A DNA stretch of 64,000 nt from Alkalicoccobacillus porphyridii (GTDB taxonomy: Bacteria; Bacillota; Bacilli; Bacillales; Bacillaceae_D). Shown in pieces: positions 34,008-42,431 of this stretch; the first letter of the stretch is position 1, and the number at the start of each line of letters is the position of its first letter. Made by a program: the position numbers and the translations under genes. The stretch lies in assembly GCF_007293315.1 (NCBI RefSeq), contig NZ_VLXZ01000001.1, positions 620,001 to 684,000 on the forward strand. The letters run 5' to 3'. The notes below the pieces were generated by a model. It saw only the letters and a list, made by a program, of their open reading frames with translations, was not told the DNA's origin and searched no databases.

Positions 34008-35612
34008 TTACGATGAAATTTGTCGACTTAGCTCTTCATCTACTTCAAATAGTTCATGCAAATTGGATTCAAAGCTATTGTATAGCTTCTCTAGCTGATG
34101 AAACTCAGCTTGATAGACTTCAATCATATCTAATAATGGTTCATGTACGCTGTCGTCTATATTTTCGAAATCTCTTCGGAAGGTGATTCCGGTTGGTTTG
34201 TAAAGGTCTGACTCTCTATACGTTTTGCCTTCAGACGCTAAAAAAGCGCGCCAGCTCGCTTCCTTATCACTCATCTCCACTCTAAAACGATTCTTATGAG
34301 ATGATGCTAGATCAGAAATTTCTTCCTCTGTATATCCTTTTAATCGTTTTAACGCTTGTCCTTTTTCCTCTAAAGCCCTTTTTAAGGTGTCACGAACCTG
34401 AAGTAATTTATCTACATTAACAAAAATTCGTTTTCCGGTGCCTGGTTCCGTGTATTGAACCAAAACGGGTCTATCTACTCGACTGTAAGCCTCAATAAAC
34501 GCATTCATGCTGTGAAGGTCCATTTGATCCATGGATGAGATAACCTCGTAGCCTTTGACTGCGAATAATGGATTTGATAGAAACGCCATGCTGCCTCCTG
34601 TTATGCCCGTTGCACCAAGGGCTACCTTCTGATTCATTGGCATGATCGTCGCATAATGATAAGCAGACGTTAAAAAAGCATTAGCCTCCGCAACCGTATA
34701 CGTCTCCCCGGCCCTCCCCAATGAATGTGTTAAATGGTTCAGCGTTTGATCATACATAAAATCATACATCATGAGCTGAGGGTGAAGATTATGAAAAATC
34801 CCCAATGGTTTTGGAGCTTCATAGAGGTTCGGAAATTCCGCCGCGTGCGGATCTCCATAGTAATTAATTTTGCGACCAAGATACGCTGTGTTGGGAATGG
34901 TTTGCGCGTAAAGAGGCTCACCTTTCATCCGTTCATGAGTAATGACTTTGGATTCTTCGGAGTAGAAGGTTTGGGCAAGTGAAAGGAGCTCTTCTTCTGA
35001 TGCATGTAACACCCCGTCCTTAGACATCCTATTCGCATATCTTCCAAACTCAGGATCCAAACGAACCAATTGATCAAAATGAACGGGTGCATCGTTAATT
35101 CCTCTGACATCATTAAATTCTTTTTCAATCAGTGCTGTACTTACGATTAAGTGACCACCTAATGAATGCCCATCTCCATAAATAGTTAACTCATTGTCAG
35201 TCACTTCTTGTATTTCTTTTTTTACTTCACGATAAAATGTAAGTGCGTCGTCCACTTGCTCGGTGGAACTACCTCCAACAACACCGAATGCATCATATAC
35301 TACATCCTCTAAATTATCTGTAGAAAATTCAGTTCCTCTATAAATAAAGTATACATCATTCATGGAAGCATCTTCATTATGAATGTGAACGGCCGCTCCA
35401 TCAAAACCTGAATGTTCTCCAATGCTTTGTTTAATTTGTGTACCATCTGATTTGTATATTTGTATATCCTCTTTAGATATTCCTTTCACTCCATGATGTT
35501 CTAATATTTCATATACTGATTCTTGATCAAAGACAATTCCACTTTCCGCGTTTTCATATTGTAACGCTGTAAGTTCGTTTCTTATATCTGTATCTAATTG
35601 ACTTTGACCCAT
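34008..35612 (-). CDS. Putative T7SS lipase effector (N-terminal lipase, C-terminal helical domain), copy 1
   Basis: 534 residues, no signal peptide. N-terminal alpha/beta-hydrolase: YRGTE (91-95, oxyanion-type strand) and GDGHSLGG with nucleophile Ser150. Candidate His/Asp lie in the SEESKVITHER to GIFHNLH stretch. The C-terminal ~230 residues are helical (residues ~390-534). Compared with the copy at 52102, the first ~210 residues differ much while the rest is closely similar. This recalls lipase toxins of reverse domain order secreted by T7SS (TslA type). It follows a membrane-anchored gene by 13 bp. Confidence 0.72.
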   Translation of the reverse strand: MGQSQLDTDIRNELTALQYENAESGIVFDQESVYEILEHHGVKGISKEDIQIYKSDGTQIKQSIGEHSGFDGAAVHIHNEDASMNDVYFIYRGTEFSTDNLEDVVYDAFGVVGGSSTEQVDDALTFYREVKKEIQEVTDNELTIYGDGHSLGGHLIVSTALIEKEFNDVRGINDAPVHFDQLVRLDPEFGRYANRMSKDGVLHASEEELLSLAQTFYSEESKVITHERMKGEPLYAQTIPNTAYLGRKINYYGDPHAAEFPNLYEAPKPLGIFHNLHPQLMMYDFMYDQTLNHLTHSLGRAGETYTVAEANAFLTSAYHYATIMPMNQKVALGATGITGGSMAFLSNPLFAVKGYEVISSMDQMDLHSMNAFIEAYSRVDRPVLVQYTEPGTGKRIFVNVDKLLQVRDTLKRALEEKGQALKRLKGYTEEEISDLASSHKNRFRVEMSDKEASWRAFLASEGKTYRESDLYKPTGITFRRDFENIDDSVHEPLLDMIEVYQAEFHQLEKLYNSFESNLHELFEVDEELSRQISS

Positions 35613-35625
35613 ATTATCACCCCTT

Positions 35626-36291
35626 CTATTTAAAATTCACATGCTCAATCAATGATTCAAAGAATTCTATTTCCTCATTTGCATTCACATCACAGGGTTG
35701 CTTTTCATCGCACAAAATGTCATATTGAATCATCACAAATTCACTGCCATCTTTTTTACTTGCGATACCAAAAAACGTATTAGGCGCTAGCTCGTTTGGA
35801 TTTTTAACTTCTATATTATGACCACCTGCTGTTATATGAGAATAACCGTATTGTATTATTTGTTCTTCAAGATTATATTCCTTAAATTCATCCTGGTATG
35901 AAGAGCTAGCTAATAACCGAATGAACTCTTCTTGAACATCTTCTAAGTTTTGATCATCTCTTCCTCGATAATCGACTTGCAAGGTACGGTTGAATGCTTC
36001 TGAAATTTCTTTTCCAGAACCTACATTAAACACTTCAAAAACGTTACTGCTTTCATACGCAAATCTGTCATTTGCTATATAATAATTCTCCGGAAACCAC
36101 ATTGTATACTGACCATTGCGCGCTTCGAATAAATAAAAACCTTCGCCGACCTCTACTTCCTCATCCAGAAATTCGCGGGTAAACGAATCATCTAACGCTG
36201 TCACTCCAGTCTGCGTAAATCCTCTGACCACAAACACACCTCCTACAATCAGCAATAATGTTATGACGGAGATTAGTACCTTTTTTTTCAT
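35626..36291 (-). CDS. Membrane-anchored extracytoplasmic protein, putative immunity to lipase effector 1
   Basis: 221 residues. One N-terminal membrane segment (VLISVITLLLIVGGVFVVRGF), then the family signature TQTGVTALDDSFTREFLDE and GQYTMWFPENYYI. A C-terminal pair of Cys (CDEKQPC) could form a disulfide outside the cell. No lipobox Cys, so it is a membrane-anchored rather than lipid-anchored protein. Six family members are in the window, always upstream of a lipase gene. An outside-facing guard against a secreted lipase is the simplest role. Confidence 0.65.
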   Translation of the reverse strand: MKKKVLISVITLLLIVGGVFVVRGFTQTGVTALDDSFTREFLDEEVEVGEGFYLFEARNGQYTMWFPENYYIANDRFAYESSNVFEVFNVGSGKEISEAFNRTLQVDYRGRDDQNLEDVQEEFIRLLASSSYQDEFKEYNLEEQIIQYGYSHITAGGHNIEVKNPNELAPNTFFGIASKKDGSEFVMIQYDILCDEKQPCDVNANEEIEFFESLIEHVNFK

Positions 36292-36343
36292 TGTCTCCCA
36301 CCAATCCGTACATTGATCTTTTTATATAAACAATTAGTCTTTT

Positions 36344-36423
36344 TATGGTTATTCATTCCAATTATATAGAAGAAAATCTAGCTAAGCCATGCAATAAGAG
36401 AAGATGACTAAAAACTAGACTTT
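36344..36423 (-). promoter_or_regulatory. Shared cassette promoter region (cassette 1)
   Basis: A -10 TATAAT (36361-36366) lies in the 22+ bp stretch tatggttattcattccaat/tatata that is identical in cassette 2 (54440-54461). The box AAAGTCTAGTTTTT (36409-36423) upstream is also shared with cassette 2 (54497-54511) and the scar at 11393. Confidence 0.5.
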
Positions 36424-36506
36424 GGTGTTAGTTCGTTAGGTGCACAGAATTGTAAATGCAACATTTCAATATGATCTGAACTTATCCTCCCTTCAAAAAT
36501 GGCAAA

Positions 36507-36541
36507 ATAAAAAAACCAACACATAACGTATTGGTTCTTTC
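36507..36541 (-). terminator. Terminator of the sporulation lipoprotein gene
   Basis: AACCAATACG/GTGTTGGTT stem with seven T on the minus strand. Confidence 0.85.
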
Positions 36542-36551
36542 ATCTATCTAT

Positions 36552-37061
36552 TTAGCGTTCTTGTCTATCTGGAAATACTCGTTTGGTCATTTCTGCAAAT
36601 TCGTCATATAACCCTGTGAATGGCTCACCTTGTTGCAACCGATCACTGTAGTTTTGCATGTGGCCGAGAAAATCAGGATTTGATGAAACGTACACTGCAG
36701 AGATAGACGGATCTTCTTCTTTTACTTTATCTGATACTTTTTCTTTTAAGTCTTTAGGAATCTCTTCTTGATTGTTGTTATCATTATCTAACATCACGGC
36801 TACATAAGCATCATTTCCTACAACCACTACATGTGAGGTTCTGACTCCATCGATCTCATCGACTTTTTGTTTAACTTCGTCGTGAACATACCCCTCGTCA
36901 TGATTGTCAGCTCGATTCATATTCCTATTTTCGTCCTGTCCCATTGGCTGTTGATCATAGTTTTGAGCTGTATTTTCACCATTATTATCGTTATTCATGC
37001 CACATCCAACCAACATAATTGAAACAAGACATAACATACTTATACTTTTAAGGTAGTTCAT
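36552..37061 (-). CDS. YhcN/YlaJ-family sporulation lipoprotein
   Basis: About 169 residues from the ATG at 37061 (GGAGG at 10 bases). Lipoprotein signal SIMLVGCGM with lipid-modified Cys, then an Asn/Asp-rich linker. The YhcN/YlaJ core follows (VKQKVDEIDGVRTSHVVVVGNDAYVAVML, LKEKVSDKVKEEDPSISAVYVSSNPDFLGHM). Proteins of this family sit in the inner spore membrane or spore envelope and contribute to germination. Monocistronic with its own terminator. Confidence 0.85.
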   Translation of the reverse strand: MNYLKSISMLCLVSIMLVGCGMNNDNNGENTAQNYDQQPMGQDENRNMNRADNHDEGYVHDEVKQKVDEIDGVRTSHVVVVGNDAYVAVMLDNDNNNQEEIPKDLKEKVSDKVKEEDPSISAVYVSSNPDFLGHMQNYSDRLQQGEPFTGLYDEFAEMTKRVFPDRQER

Positions 37062-37131
37062 TTTATTCACTCCTCCAATATAGGTTTAACGTTAGAATGA
37101 CCTTAATTTGGAAAAGTATTCATGAATCATG

Positions 37132-37160
37132 AAAAAAAGCCCTGACTAAGTCAGAGCTTT
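37132..37160 (-). terminator. Terminator after peptidoglycan-binding protein gene
   Basis: AAAGCTCTGACT/AGTCAGGGCTTT stem with seven T on the minus strand. Confidence 0.85.
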
Positions 37161-37170
37161 ATCAAACCAC

Positions 37171-37767
37171 TTATTTTGGATCTGCTTCAACGACGTCCCC
37201 ATTTTGAAAGACATCATAATGTCCGACAGTACCAGTTCCACCACCATCAATCAATTCTTGGCTTTGGGCTCTTAAATTATAAAAGGCATTCCCCTCCGAG
37301 TCCCAATGTTTTTCGCCATTACTACTAAATACAAGATCATCATTATCTAATGCTTTTTCGGCAATTGTTACCGCATCTTCTGCTGTAAATGACTGAGCTA
37401 CATATTCATCAAGTAGAACCGTCCAAGTTTGTACGCCAACGATTCCATCCTGAGTTAATCCTTTTTCTGCTTGTAAACTTTTCACTTGCTCGTGTGTGTG
37501 TGGACCAAACACTCCATCAACGTCTGTGTCATGACCAAAGTGCACTAACATCACTTGGATAAATTCCGCCTCAAAGCTTTGACTGCCCTGTTGAACTAAG
37601 GGTTGCTCCTCAGCTGGCCATTCTAATATAGCCTCATAACCCTCAGGAATTTCAGATTCTGCGATTTGTACATATTCATCTTGTGAGGCTGCATCTGCGC
37701 TTTGGAAAGGTAGTGGAGCAGCGACCAGTGCAAGAGCAGGTACAACGGCTAACCATTTCTTCTTCAT
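37171..37767 (-). CDS. Secreted peptidoglycan-binding protein
   Basis: About 198 residues from the ATG at 37767 (AAAGGAGG upstream). Signal peptide KKKWLAVVPALALVAAPLPFQSADA. It then carries a PG_binding_1 domain (FEAEFIQVMLVHFGHDTDVDGVFGPHTHEQVKSLQAEKGLTQDGIVGVQTW) and a C-terminal ~60-residue domain (AVTIAEKALDNDD... VGHYDVFQNGDVVEADP). No catalytic domain is seen, so it may bind the wall or target partners. Monocistronic. Confidence 0.82.
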   Translation of the reverse strand: MKKKWLAVVPALALVAAPLPFQSADAASQDEYVQIAESEIPEGYEAILEWPAEEQPLVQQGSQSFEAEFIQVMLVHFGHDTDVDGVFGPHTHEQVKSLQAEKGLTQDGIVGVQTWTVLLDEYVAQSFTAEDAVTIAEKALDNDDLVFSSNGEKHWDSEGNAFYNLRAQSQELIDGGGTGTVGHYDVFQNGDVVEADPK

Positions 37768-37991
37768 GCAAATTCTCCTCCTTTGATGTGTATAATATAT
37801 CGATACCACCTCCGTATTCAGATAAACACTTTTTATTTATTTTTATCAGAACACTTCTATCGACCCTTAGACAAGAGGGCATATACTACTACCAATGAGG
37901 AAGGAATTGGATGTCAACAGATCCTTCTTTAGAGCTCTTCTACATATTCTCATGCTCCACCTATGATATTCCGCGCATTCAGCTCCTCACT

Positions 37992-38023
37992 AAAAAATCC
38001 ACCAACCCGTAAGGTTGATGGAT
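37992..38023 (-). terminator. Terminator of serine hydrolase gene
   Basis: ATCCATCAACC/GGTTGGTGGAT stem with six T on the minus strand. Confidence 0.85.
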
Positions 38024-38027
38024 AATA

Positions 38028-39908
38028 TTAAGAATAAAAATGCCAAATAGTTAACAAGGCAATCAACATAGCTGACATACCAATAGATACGCTATAGCCC
38101 ACTTTATGAGCACGTGTTAGCCTAGCTCTACGCCACTGCCACGCTAGTAAGATCATTGAAACAATCGCTATTCCCGAAAAAATGGAGTTAAGCATGACCT
38201 GAAACGCAATCTCTGCATATGCGCGCTCATATTTTGTAAGCAGTCTTGCTGCAAGGATGACAACATTTATAACTGTTGCTGTGCCGCTCATAATCAGGAT
38301 GCTAGGCCAAATGGACATTCGTTTCATTTTTCTTTTTCTATTTTTAATACTCTTAACCAGTAATATGATAGGGCAGATTAAGAAAAACAGCACACAGATG
38401 ATAGCCAAAACTACATGAATCATTAAAAATGGTGGAGTCTTCCCCGCTGGATATGGTAAATAGTCTGATATGGCGGTTGAGATCTGTGCTACCTTTCCAT
38501 CCTCGACTTGAAAGGTGAGGTTTTTCATTGAATGGAAAAAGCTGTCCCCTTCCATCATCTCATAAACATAGGGACTTGTTTGTCTATAATTTGCTGTTAA
38601 ACCAGCATAACTAATTTGAATTTCATTCTCTTGAATGGTGGTTACATGATAGGGCATGAGATAAAAATATAAACTAATAAAACTATGGTGAGGTCTTCTG
38701 GCAGGTAGAAAGGATCCTTCTACCTCCCCTGTACTGGGTAGGTTATCAGCTAGATTAAGCTGGTCTTTTTCTCCTACAAGAAGAGCCGTTAAGCCATAGT
38801 TAATATCAAGTTCGCCAGCTTGGTTGGTCAGGATGATAACGGCAAAGTCTTCCTCTGGCACGAGATGCAGATTACTTGAAAAGGAGGTGGTGTTCCCGCC
38901 ATGGGTTAACCCACGAGAGGCACCTGGATACTCCCACATGCCGTGGGCAATGCCACTTGCCTGGTCATTCGCTGTATAGCTTTGGGAGAGGAAGGCTTCT
39001 AATGTTTCTTCCTTCTCAAATAACGGCGAAATCTCTCCGTCAGCTGGTAATAAGGCTTGGGCAAATGCTGCTAAGTTTTCGGCTGTGCCATTAATTGACC
39101 CACTTGGATACAACGACATATAAAGCCAATCCGCTTCAATAAATTCAGCAGGTTCACTGGCAATATAGCCCTTTGCCTTATTGGTTAAGAGCTCTTCGTT
39201 TCCTTCAAAGGTTGGATGTATAACGGTTTGTGTCATACCTAACGGTTGGAATATATTCTCTTCAACATACTCATAAAAAGGCTCACTCGTTATACATTCT
39301 ATAATATATGCAGCAAGTGAGGTGGAATAATTGGAATAGGCCACCACCTCGCCAGGTGGATACACTTGATGGGGTTCCGCGAGCTGAAGTCCTTCCTCAA
39401 GTGATGTAACTCGATCAGATGAACCAAATCCGACATCAAATATGTACTCCTCAAATCCTGCGGTATGGTGCATTAAATGAAGCATGGTTAAGGGTTTATC
39501 ATAGCTAAGCTTCGTTAGGAAGTCTTCCGGTAGATAAGTCGTGATGTCCTCTTCAAGATCAAGCTTCCCTTCTTCGACCAACTGCATCGCAGCTACGTAC
39601 ACAAACAGCTTACTGATAGACCCCCATTCCATAATCGTTTGTTCTGGCTGCATAGGAAGCTGATCCTCAATTGCAGAAAATCCATAGCCTTTCGAGAAGA
39701 CGATGTCATGATTTTTTAACACAAGGACACTAGCACCAGCCGTTGTATTTCCAATAAAGGGCGCTACATAATCATCAATGCTTGTTTCCAATTCAGATAG
39801 GGGAATGCCTGATGGGGTCTGGTCATCTGAAGCAAACAATGGATGTGGAAAAAAAGAAAAAATGATCATTAAGAAAGAGGCTAATAAAAATATTCGTATA
39901 TTGTTCAT
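38028..39908 (-). CDS. Serine hydrolase, beta-lactamase/esterase class C family, membrane-bound
   Basis: About 626 residues from the ATG at 39908 (GAGG at 8 bases). Signal-like segment IFLLASFLMIIFSFFPHPLFA. Then a penicillin-binding-protein-like fold: SxxK motif SISK (EWGSISKLF), Tyr motif YSN (VVAYSNYST) and HGG near GLTHGGNTTS. After ~residue 500 there are about four membrane segments. Such proteins are peptidases or esterases acting on the outside; FmtA/Pbp4*-like roles in wall or teichoic-acid chemistry are possible. Substrate unknown. Confidence 0.85.
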   Translation of the reverse strand: MNNIRIFLLASFLMIIFSFFPHPLFASDDQTPSGIPLSELETSIDDYVAPFIGNTTAGASVLVLKNHDIVFSKGYGFSAIEDQLPMQPEQTIMEWGSISKLFVYVAAMQLVEEGKLDLEEDITTYLPEDFLTKLSYDKPLTMLHLMHHTAGFEEYIFDVGFGSSDRVTSLEEGLQLAEPHQVYPPGEVVAYSNYSTSLAAYIIECITSEPFYEYVEENIFQPLGMTQTVIHPTFEGNEELLTNKAKGYIASEPAEFIEADWLYMSLYPSGSINGTAENLAAFAQALLPADGEISPLFEKEETLEAFLSQSYTANDQASGIAHGMWEYPGASRGLTHGGNTTSFSSNLHLVPEEDFAVIILTNQAGELDINYGLTALLVGEKDQLNLADNLPSTGEVEGSFLPARRPHHSFISLYFYLMPYHVTTIQENEIQISYAGLTANYRQTSPYVYEMMEGDSFFHSMKNLTFQVEDGKVAQISTAISDYLPYPAGKTPPFLMIHVVLAIICVLFFLICPIILLVKSIKNRKRKMKRMSIWPSILIMSGTATVINVVILAARLLTKYERAYAEIAFQVMLNSIFSGIAIVSMILLAWQWRRARLTRAHKVGYSVSIGMSAMLIALLTIWHFYS

Positions 39909-40102
39909 AGACATGACCTCATATTCCTTATAAATAAAAACCTTTTTGTTATTAGTATAGTAGATATCGGCCATGAAAGACCAAACTTTAGTCAAACATT
40001 TACAAAATCTTTCCCGACACTATATAAAAATAACTCTGAATGTGGTTTATATTTTTGTAAACAAGGGAATATGATATAAAAGTTTTAGAAGGTGGTGCTA
40101 GT

Positions 40103-40204
40103 GTGAAGCTAAAAGCTTGGTTTAAATGTAAGTTTAAAAAGAAACATAAATATAGCTACTACACCAACGAATGTATTATCTGTGGAAAGTCTCGAATTGA
40201 GTAG
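40103..40204 (+). CDS. 33-residue basic protein with CxxC motif
   Basis: GTG start with AGAAGGTGG at ~7 bases. The product begins MKLKAWFKCKFKKKHKYSYY and contains ECIICG near its end, so it has three Cys, two in a zinc-ribbon-like knuckle. A strong terminator follows within 10 bp, making a complete small transcription unit. Not recognised; small zinc- or nucleic-acid-binding proteins look like this. Confidence 0.6.
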   Translation: MKLKAWFKCKFKKKHKYSYYTNECIICGKSRIE

Positions 40205-40214
40205 ATACAATAAA

Positions 40215-40246
40215 ACAGCGCTCCTTATGGAGGGCTATTTTTTTTA
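40215..40246 (+). terminator. Terminator of the 33-residue gene
   Basis: AGCGCTCC TTAT GGAGGGCT hairpin followed by eight T. Confidence 0.8.
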
Positions 40247-40340
40247 ATATCCCAACCTATAACATATTGAGCCTAGTGACAAGTTAAGAGATAATAAGAC
40301 CTAGCCGATAAAAAAGAAAAAAGGGTATAAGGGGTTAGCA

Positions 40341-40670
40341 ATGGTAGAGATTCAATCATGGAAAGATTTAAAGCAAGTCATTGATGAAAAAGATGGTTTA
40401 TTTATTGTACTAGGGCGAGTAGGTAAGCAATTAAATCAACTTGACCTGATTCAATTACAGATAGAAATCGCAAAAAACGAACTTACTCCTGATACGGTAT
40501 CACACTTATCCTTAGCTAAGATGTCCTCACTCACTACATCTTCGGCCTACCTGATCGTAGCTAAGCTAGGGGCTGCTCGACTAGTCGAATTACTTACATA
40601 TTATGCAATTGATACCCGAATGGATGGTATATATATTTCAAAAAAACATGAGGCAGTGATGAGTCTTTAA
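40341..40670 (+). CDS. Hypothetical protein, 109 residues
   Basis: ATG with AAGGGG at 7 bases. Mixed alpha/beta soluble protein (VEIQSWKDLKQVIDEKDGLFIVLG, AYLIVAKLGAARLVELLTYYAID), without membrane segment or Cys. Not recognised. Its stop overlaps the stop of the converging gene on the other strand by 4 bp. Confidence 0.6.
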   Translation: MVEIQSWKDLKQVIDEKDGLFIVLGRVGKQLNQLDLIQLQIEIAKNELTPDTVSHLSLAKMSSLTTSSAYLIVAKLGAARLVELLTYYAIDTRMDGIYISKKHEAVMSL

Positions 40671-40993
40671 CGGACTTTAACTCGCTCATTTTTTGGGGTG
40701 TATTTCGCTTTTAATTCCGTATAGAGAGTAAGCAATATCTTATACTCTTGCTTACTAATAGGTACAAAATGACAGACTTTGTGGCGGATAGGAATCGATT
40801 TGAGGAAATTTTGCTTTAATGAGGGTGAAAAAGAATACGAGTGATTATGTATTAAATGGCTTACCGTTAATTGATAGGAGTTGCAATGCTCTCTAGGATG
40901 GTGAACTTTAATTAAACGATTCATTTTATCTAACAAGCAGTACCCATCTATGGAATACATATACGTTCGTCTCGCTCTAGATGAATGACTCAT
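40667..40993 (-). CDS. Hypothetical protein, possibly a short ComK-like protein
   Basis: 108 residues, basic. The stretch CLLDKMNRLIKVHHPREHCN to KSIPIRHKVCHFVPIS can be laid without gaps over the middle of ComK (from IVDRSCRFF to CGWISHVHV) with scattered identities. The N-terminal third of ComK is missing. This is a weak visual resemblance, not an assignment. It converges tail-to-tail with the 109-residue gene. Confidence 0.4.
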   Translation of the reverse strand: MSHSSRARRTYMYSIDGYCLLDKMNRLIKVHHPREHCNSYQLTVSHLIHNHSYSFSPSLKQNFLKSIPIRHKVCHFVPISKQEYKILLTLYTELKAKYTPKNERVKVR

Positions 40994-41063
40994 TCCTCGA
41001 CACCTCGCTTCATTATGTATGGTCCCTTCTTACACTCGTGGAGGAAGAGGGGACCACAGAACC

Positions 41064-42389
41064 TTACACCATTTCTCGTTCTGCTCTCACCGCCGGCCTT
41101 CCCACCGAATAATAATCGAGTCCTGCTCGTTTCATTTCCTCTAGGTTATAACAATTACGCCCATCAAACAGCACGGGTTTCTTTAACAGCTTTACATAGT
41201 GATTCGCCTTAATTACCTTAAATTCCTCCCACTCCGTTACTAAAAAAGCGGCATCTGCTCCATCTAAAGCAGCTTCGGCACTTTCAGCAAAATTAACGGC
41301 CTCTGGAAACTCCACTTTTGCCTGTGCCATTGCAATCGGATCGTAGGCCACAACCTGCGCACCCGCTAAGACAAGCTCCTCCGCTATAACCGTTGAGGCA
41401 GCCTCGCGCATGTCGTCGGTATTAGGTTTAAACGCCGTACCAAGCAGGGCAATCCTCTTACCACGCAAGGAACCAAAGTGCTGCTTCGCCTTTTCCACGA
41501 GTAATCGCTGTTGCTTATAGTTCACTTCAATGACTGCTTTAAGTAGCGTGAATTCATGTTCAACGTTCCCTGCGATTTGAACGAGGGCATTGGTGTCCTT
41601 TGGAAAACAAGAGCCACCATAACCTATGCCCGCTTGCAGGAACTTCTCGCCAATCCGTTTATCCAGACCCATGCCGTGCGCTACATCCTCCACATTGGCT
41701 TCCAGCTTCTCACACAGAGTAGCAATCTCATTTACAAAGCTAATCTTTGTCGCAAGAAACGCATTCGACGCATATTTAATCATCTCCGCACTACGCACAT
41801 CCGTTTTAAAAATCGGAATGCCAAATGGCTCATTCATCTCCTCAAGTAAGGTAGCTGCCATCTCCGTATCTGCACCAATGACAATTCGATCCCCATCAAA
41901 TGTATCCTGGATAGCAGAACCCTCACGCAAAAATTCTGGGTTAGACACCACATCAAATGGAACTTCCGTCTCCCCCTCTAGATAACGCTTGATATGATGA
42001 TTTGTGCCAACTGGGACTGTGCTTTTGGTCACAATCACCACGTACTTCGTTATATAATCAGCTATGTTACGCACGACCGACTCTATAAAACGCAGATCCG
42101 CCGTCCCATCTTCATTCTGCGGGGTCCCTACCGCAATATAAATCGCGTCCGCACCCGCAAAAGCAATGCGATGAGAGGTCGTAAAGCTAAGCCGCCCTGC
42201 TTCATAATTCTTCTTCATTAATTCGGAAAGCTCCGGCTCATAGATCGGAGAGACCCCGTCCTTCAACAAAGCCACCTTCTCTTCATCAACATCCACACAT
42301 GTGACGGTATGCCCTATTTCCGAGAGAGCGACACCTGTGACGAGTCCAACGTAGCCTGTGCCTACAACGGCGATGTTTTTACTTAACAT
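41064..42389 (-). CDS. ugd: UDP-glucose 6-dehydrogenase
   Basis: 441 residues, oxidising UDP-glucose to UDP-glucuronate with two NAD. N-terminal Rossmann motif IAVVGTGYVGLVTGVALSEIGH, catalytic Cys in GYGGSCFPKDTNAL, and conserved Lys in FLATKISFVNEIA. The C-terminal UDP-binding domain has GTAFKPNTDDMREA. Last gene of the exopolysaccharide cluster; with galU it implies a glucuronate-containing polymer (teichuronic-acid-like or capsule). A hairpin (GGTCCC/GGGACC, about 41021-41057) follows without a T-run. Confidence 0.95.
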   Translation of the reverse strand: MLSKNIAVVGTGYVGLVTGVALSEIGHTVTCVDVDEEKVALLKDGVSPIYEPELSELMKKNYEAGRLSFTTSHRIAFAGADAIYIAVGTPQNEDGTADLRFIESVVRNIADYITKYVVIVTKSTVPVGTNHHIKRYLEGETEVPFDVVSNPEFLREGSAIQDTFDGDRIVIGADTEMAATLLEEMNEPFGIPIFKTDVRSAEMIKYASNAFLATKISFVNEIATLCEKLEANVEDVAHGMGLDKRIGEKFLQAGIGYGGSCFPKDTNALVQIAGNVEHEFTLLKAVIEVNYKQQRLLVEKAKQHFGSLRGKRIALLGTAFKPNTDDMREAASTVIAEELVLAGAQVVAYDPIAMAQAKVEFPEAVNFAESAEAALDGADAAFLVTEWEEFKVIKANHYVKLLKKPVLFDGRNCYNLEEMKRAGLDYYSVGRPAVRAEREMV

Positions 42390-42431
42390 AGATCGTCCCT
42401 TCCTCCATCCTAAAAGAGAAATTTTTTTAGC

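Noticed and set aside
41021-41057. Terminator after the UDP-glucose dehydrogenase gene
   Set aside because: A good GGTCCC/GGGACC stem exists but no T-run follows on the minus strand, so it is only noted as an inverted repeat.
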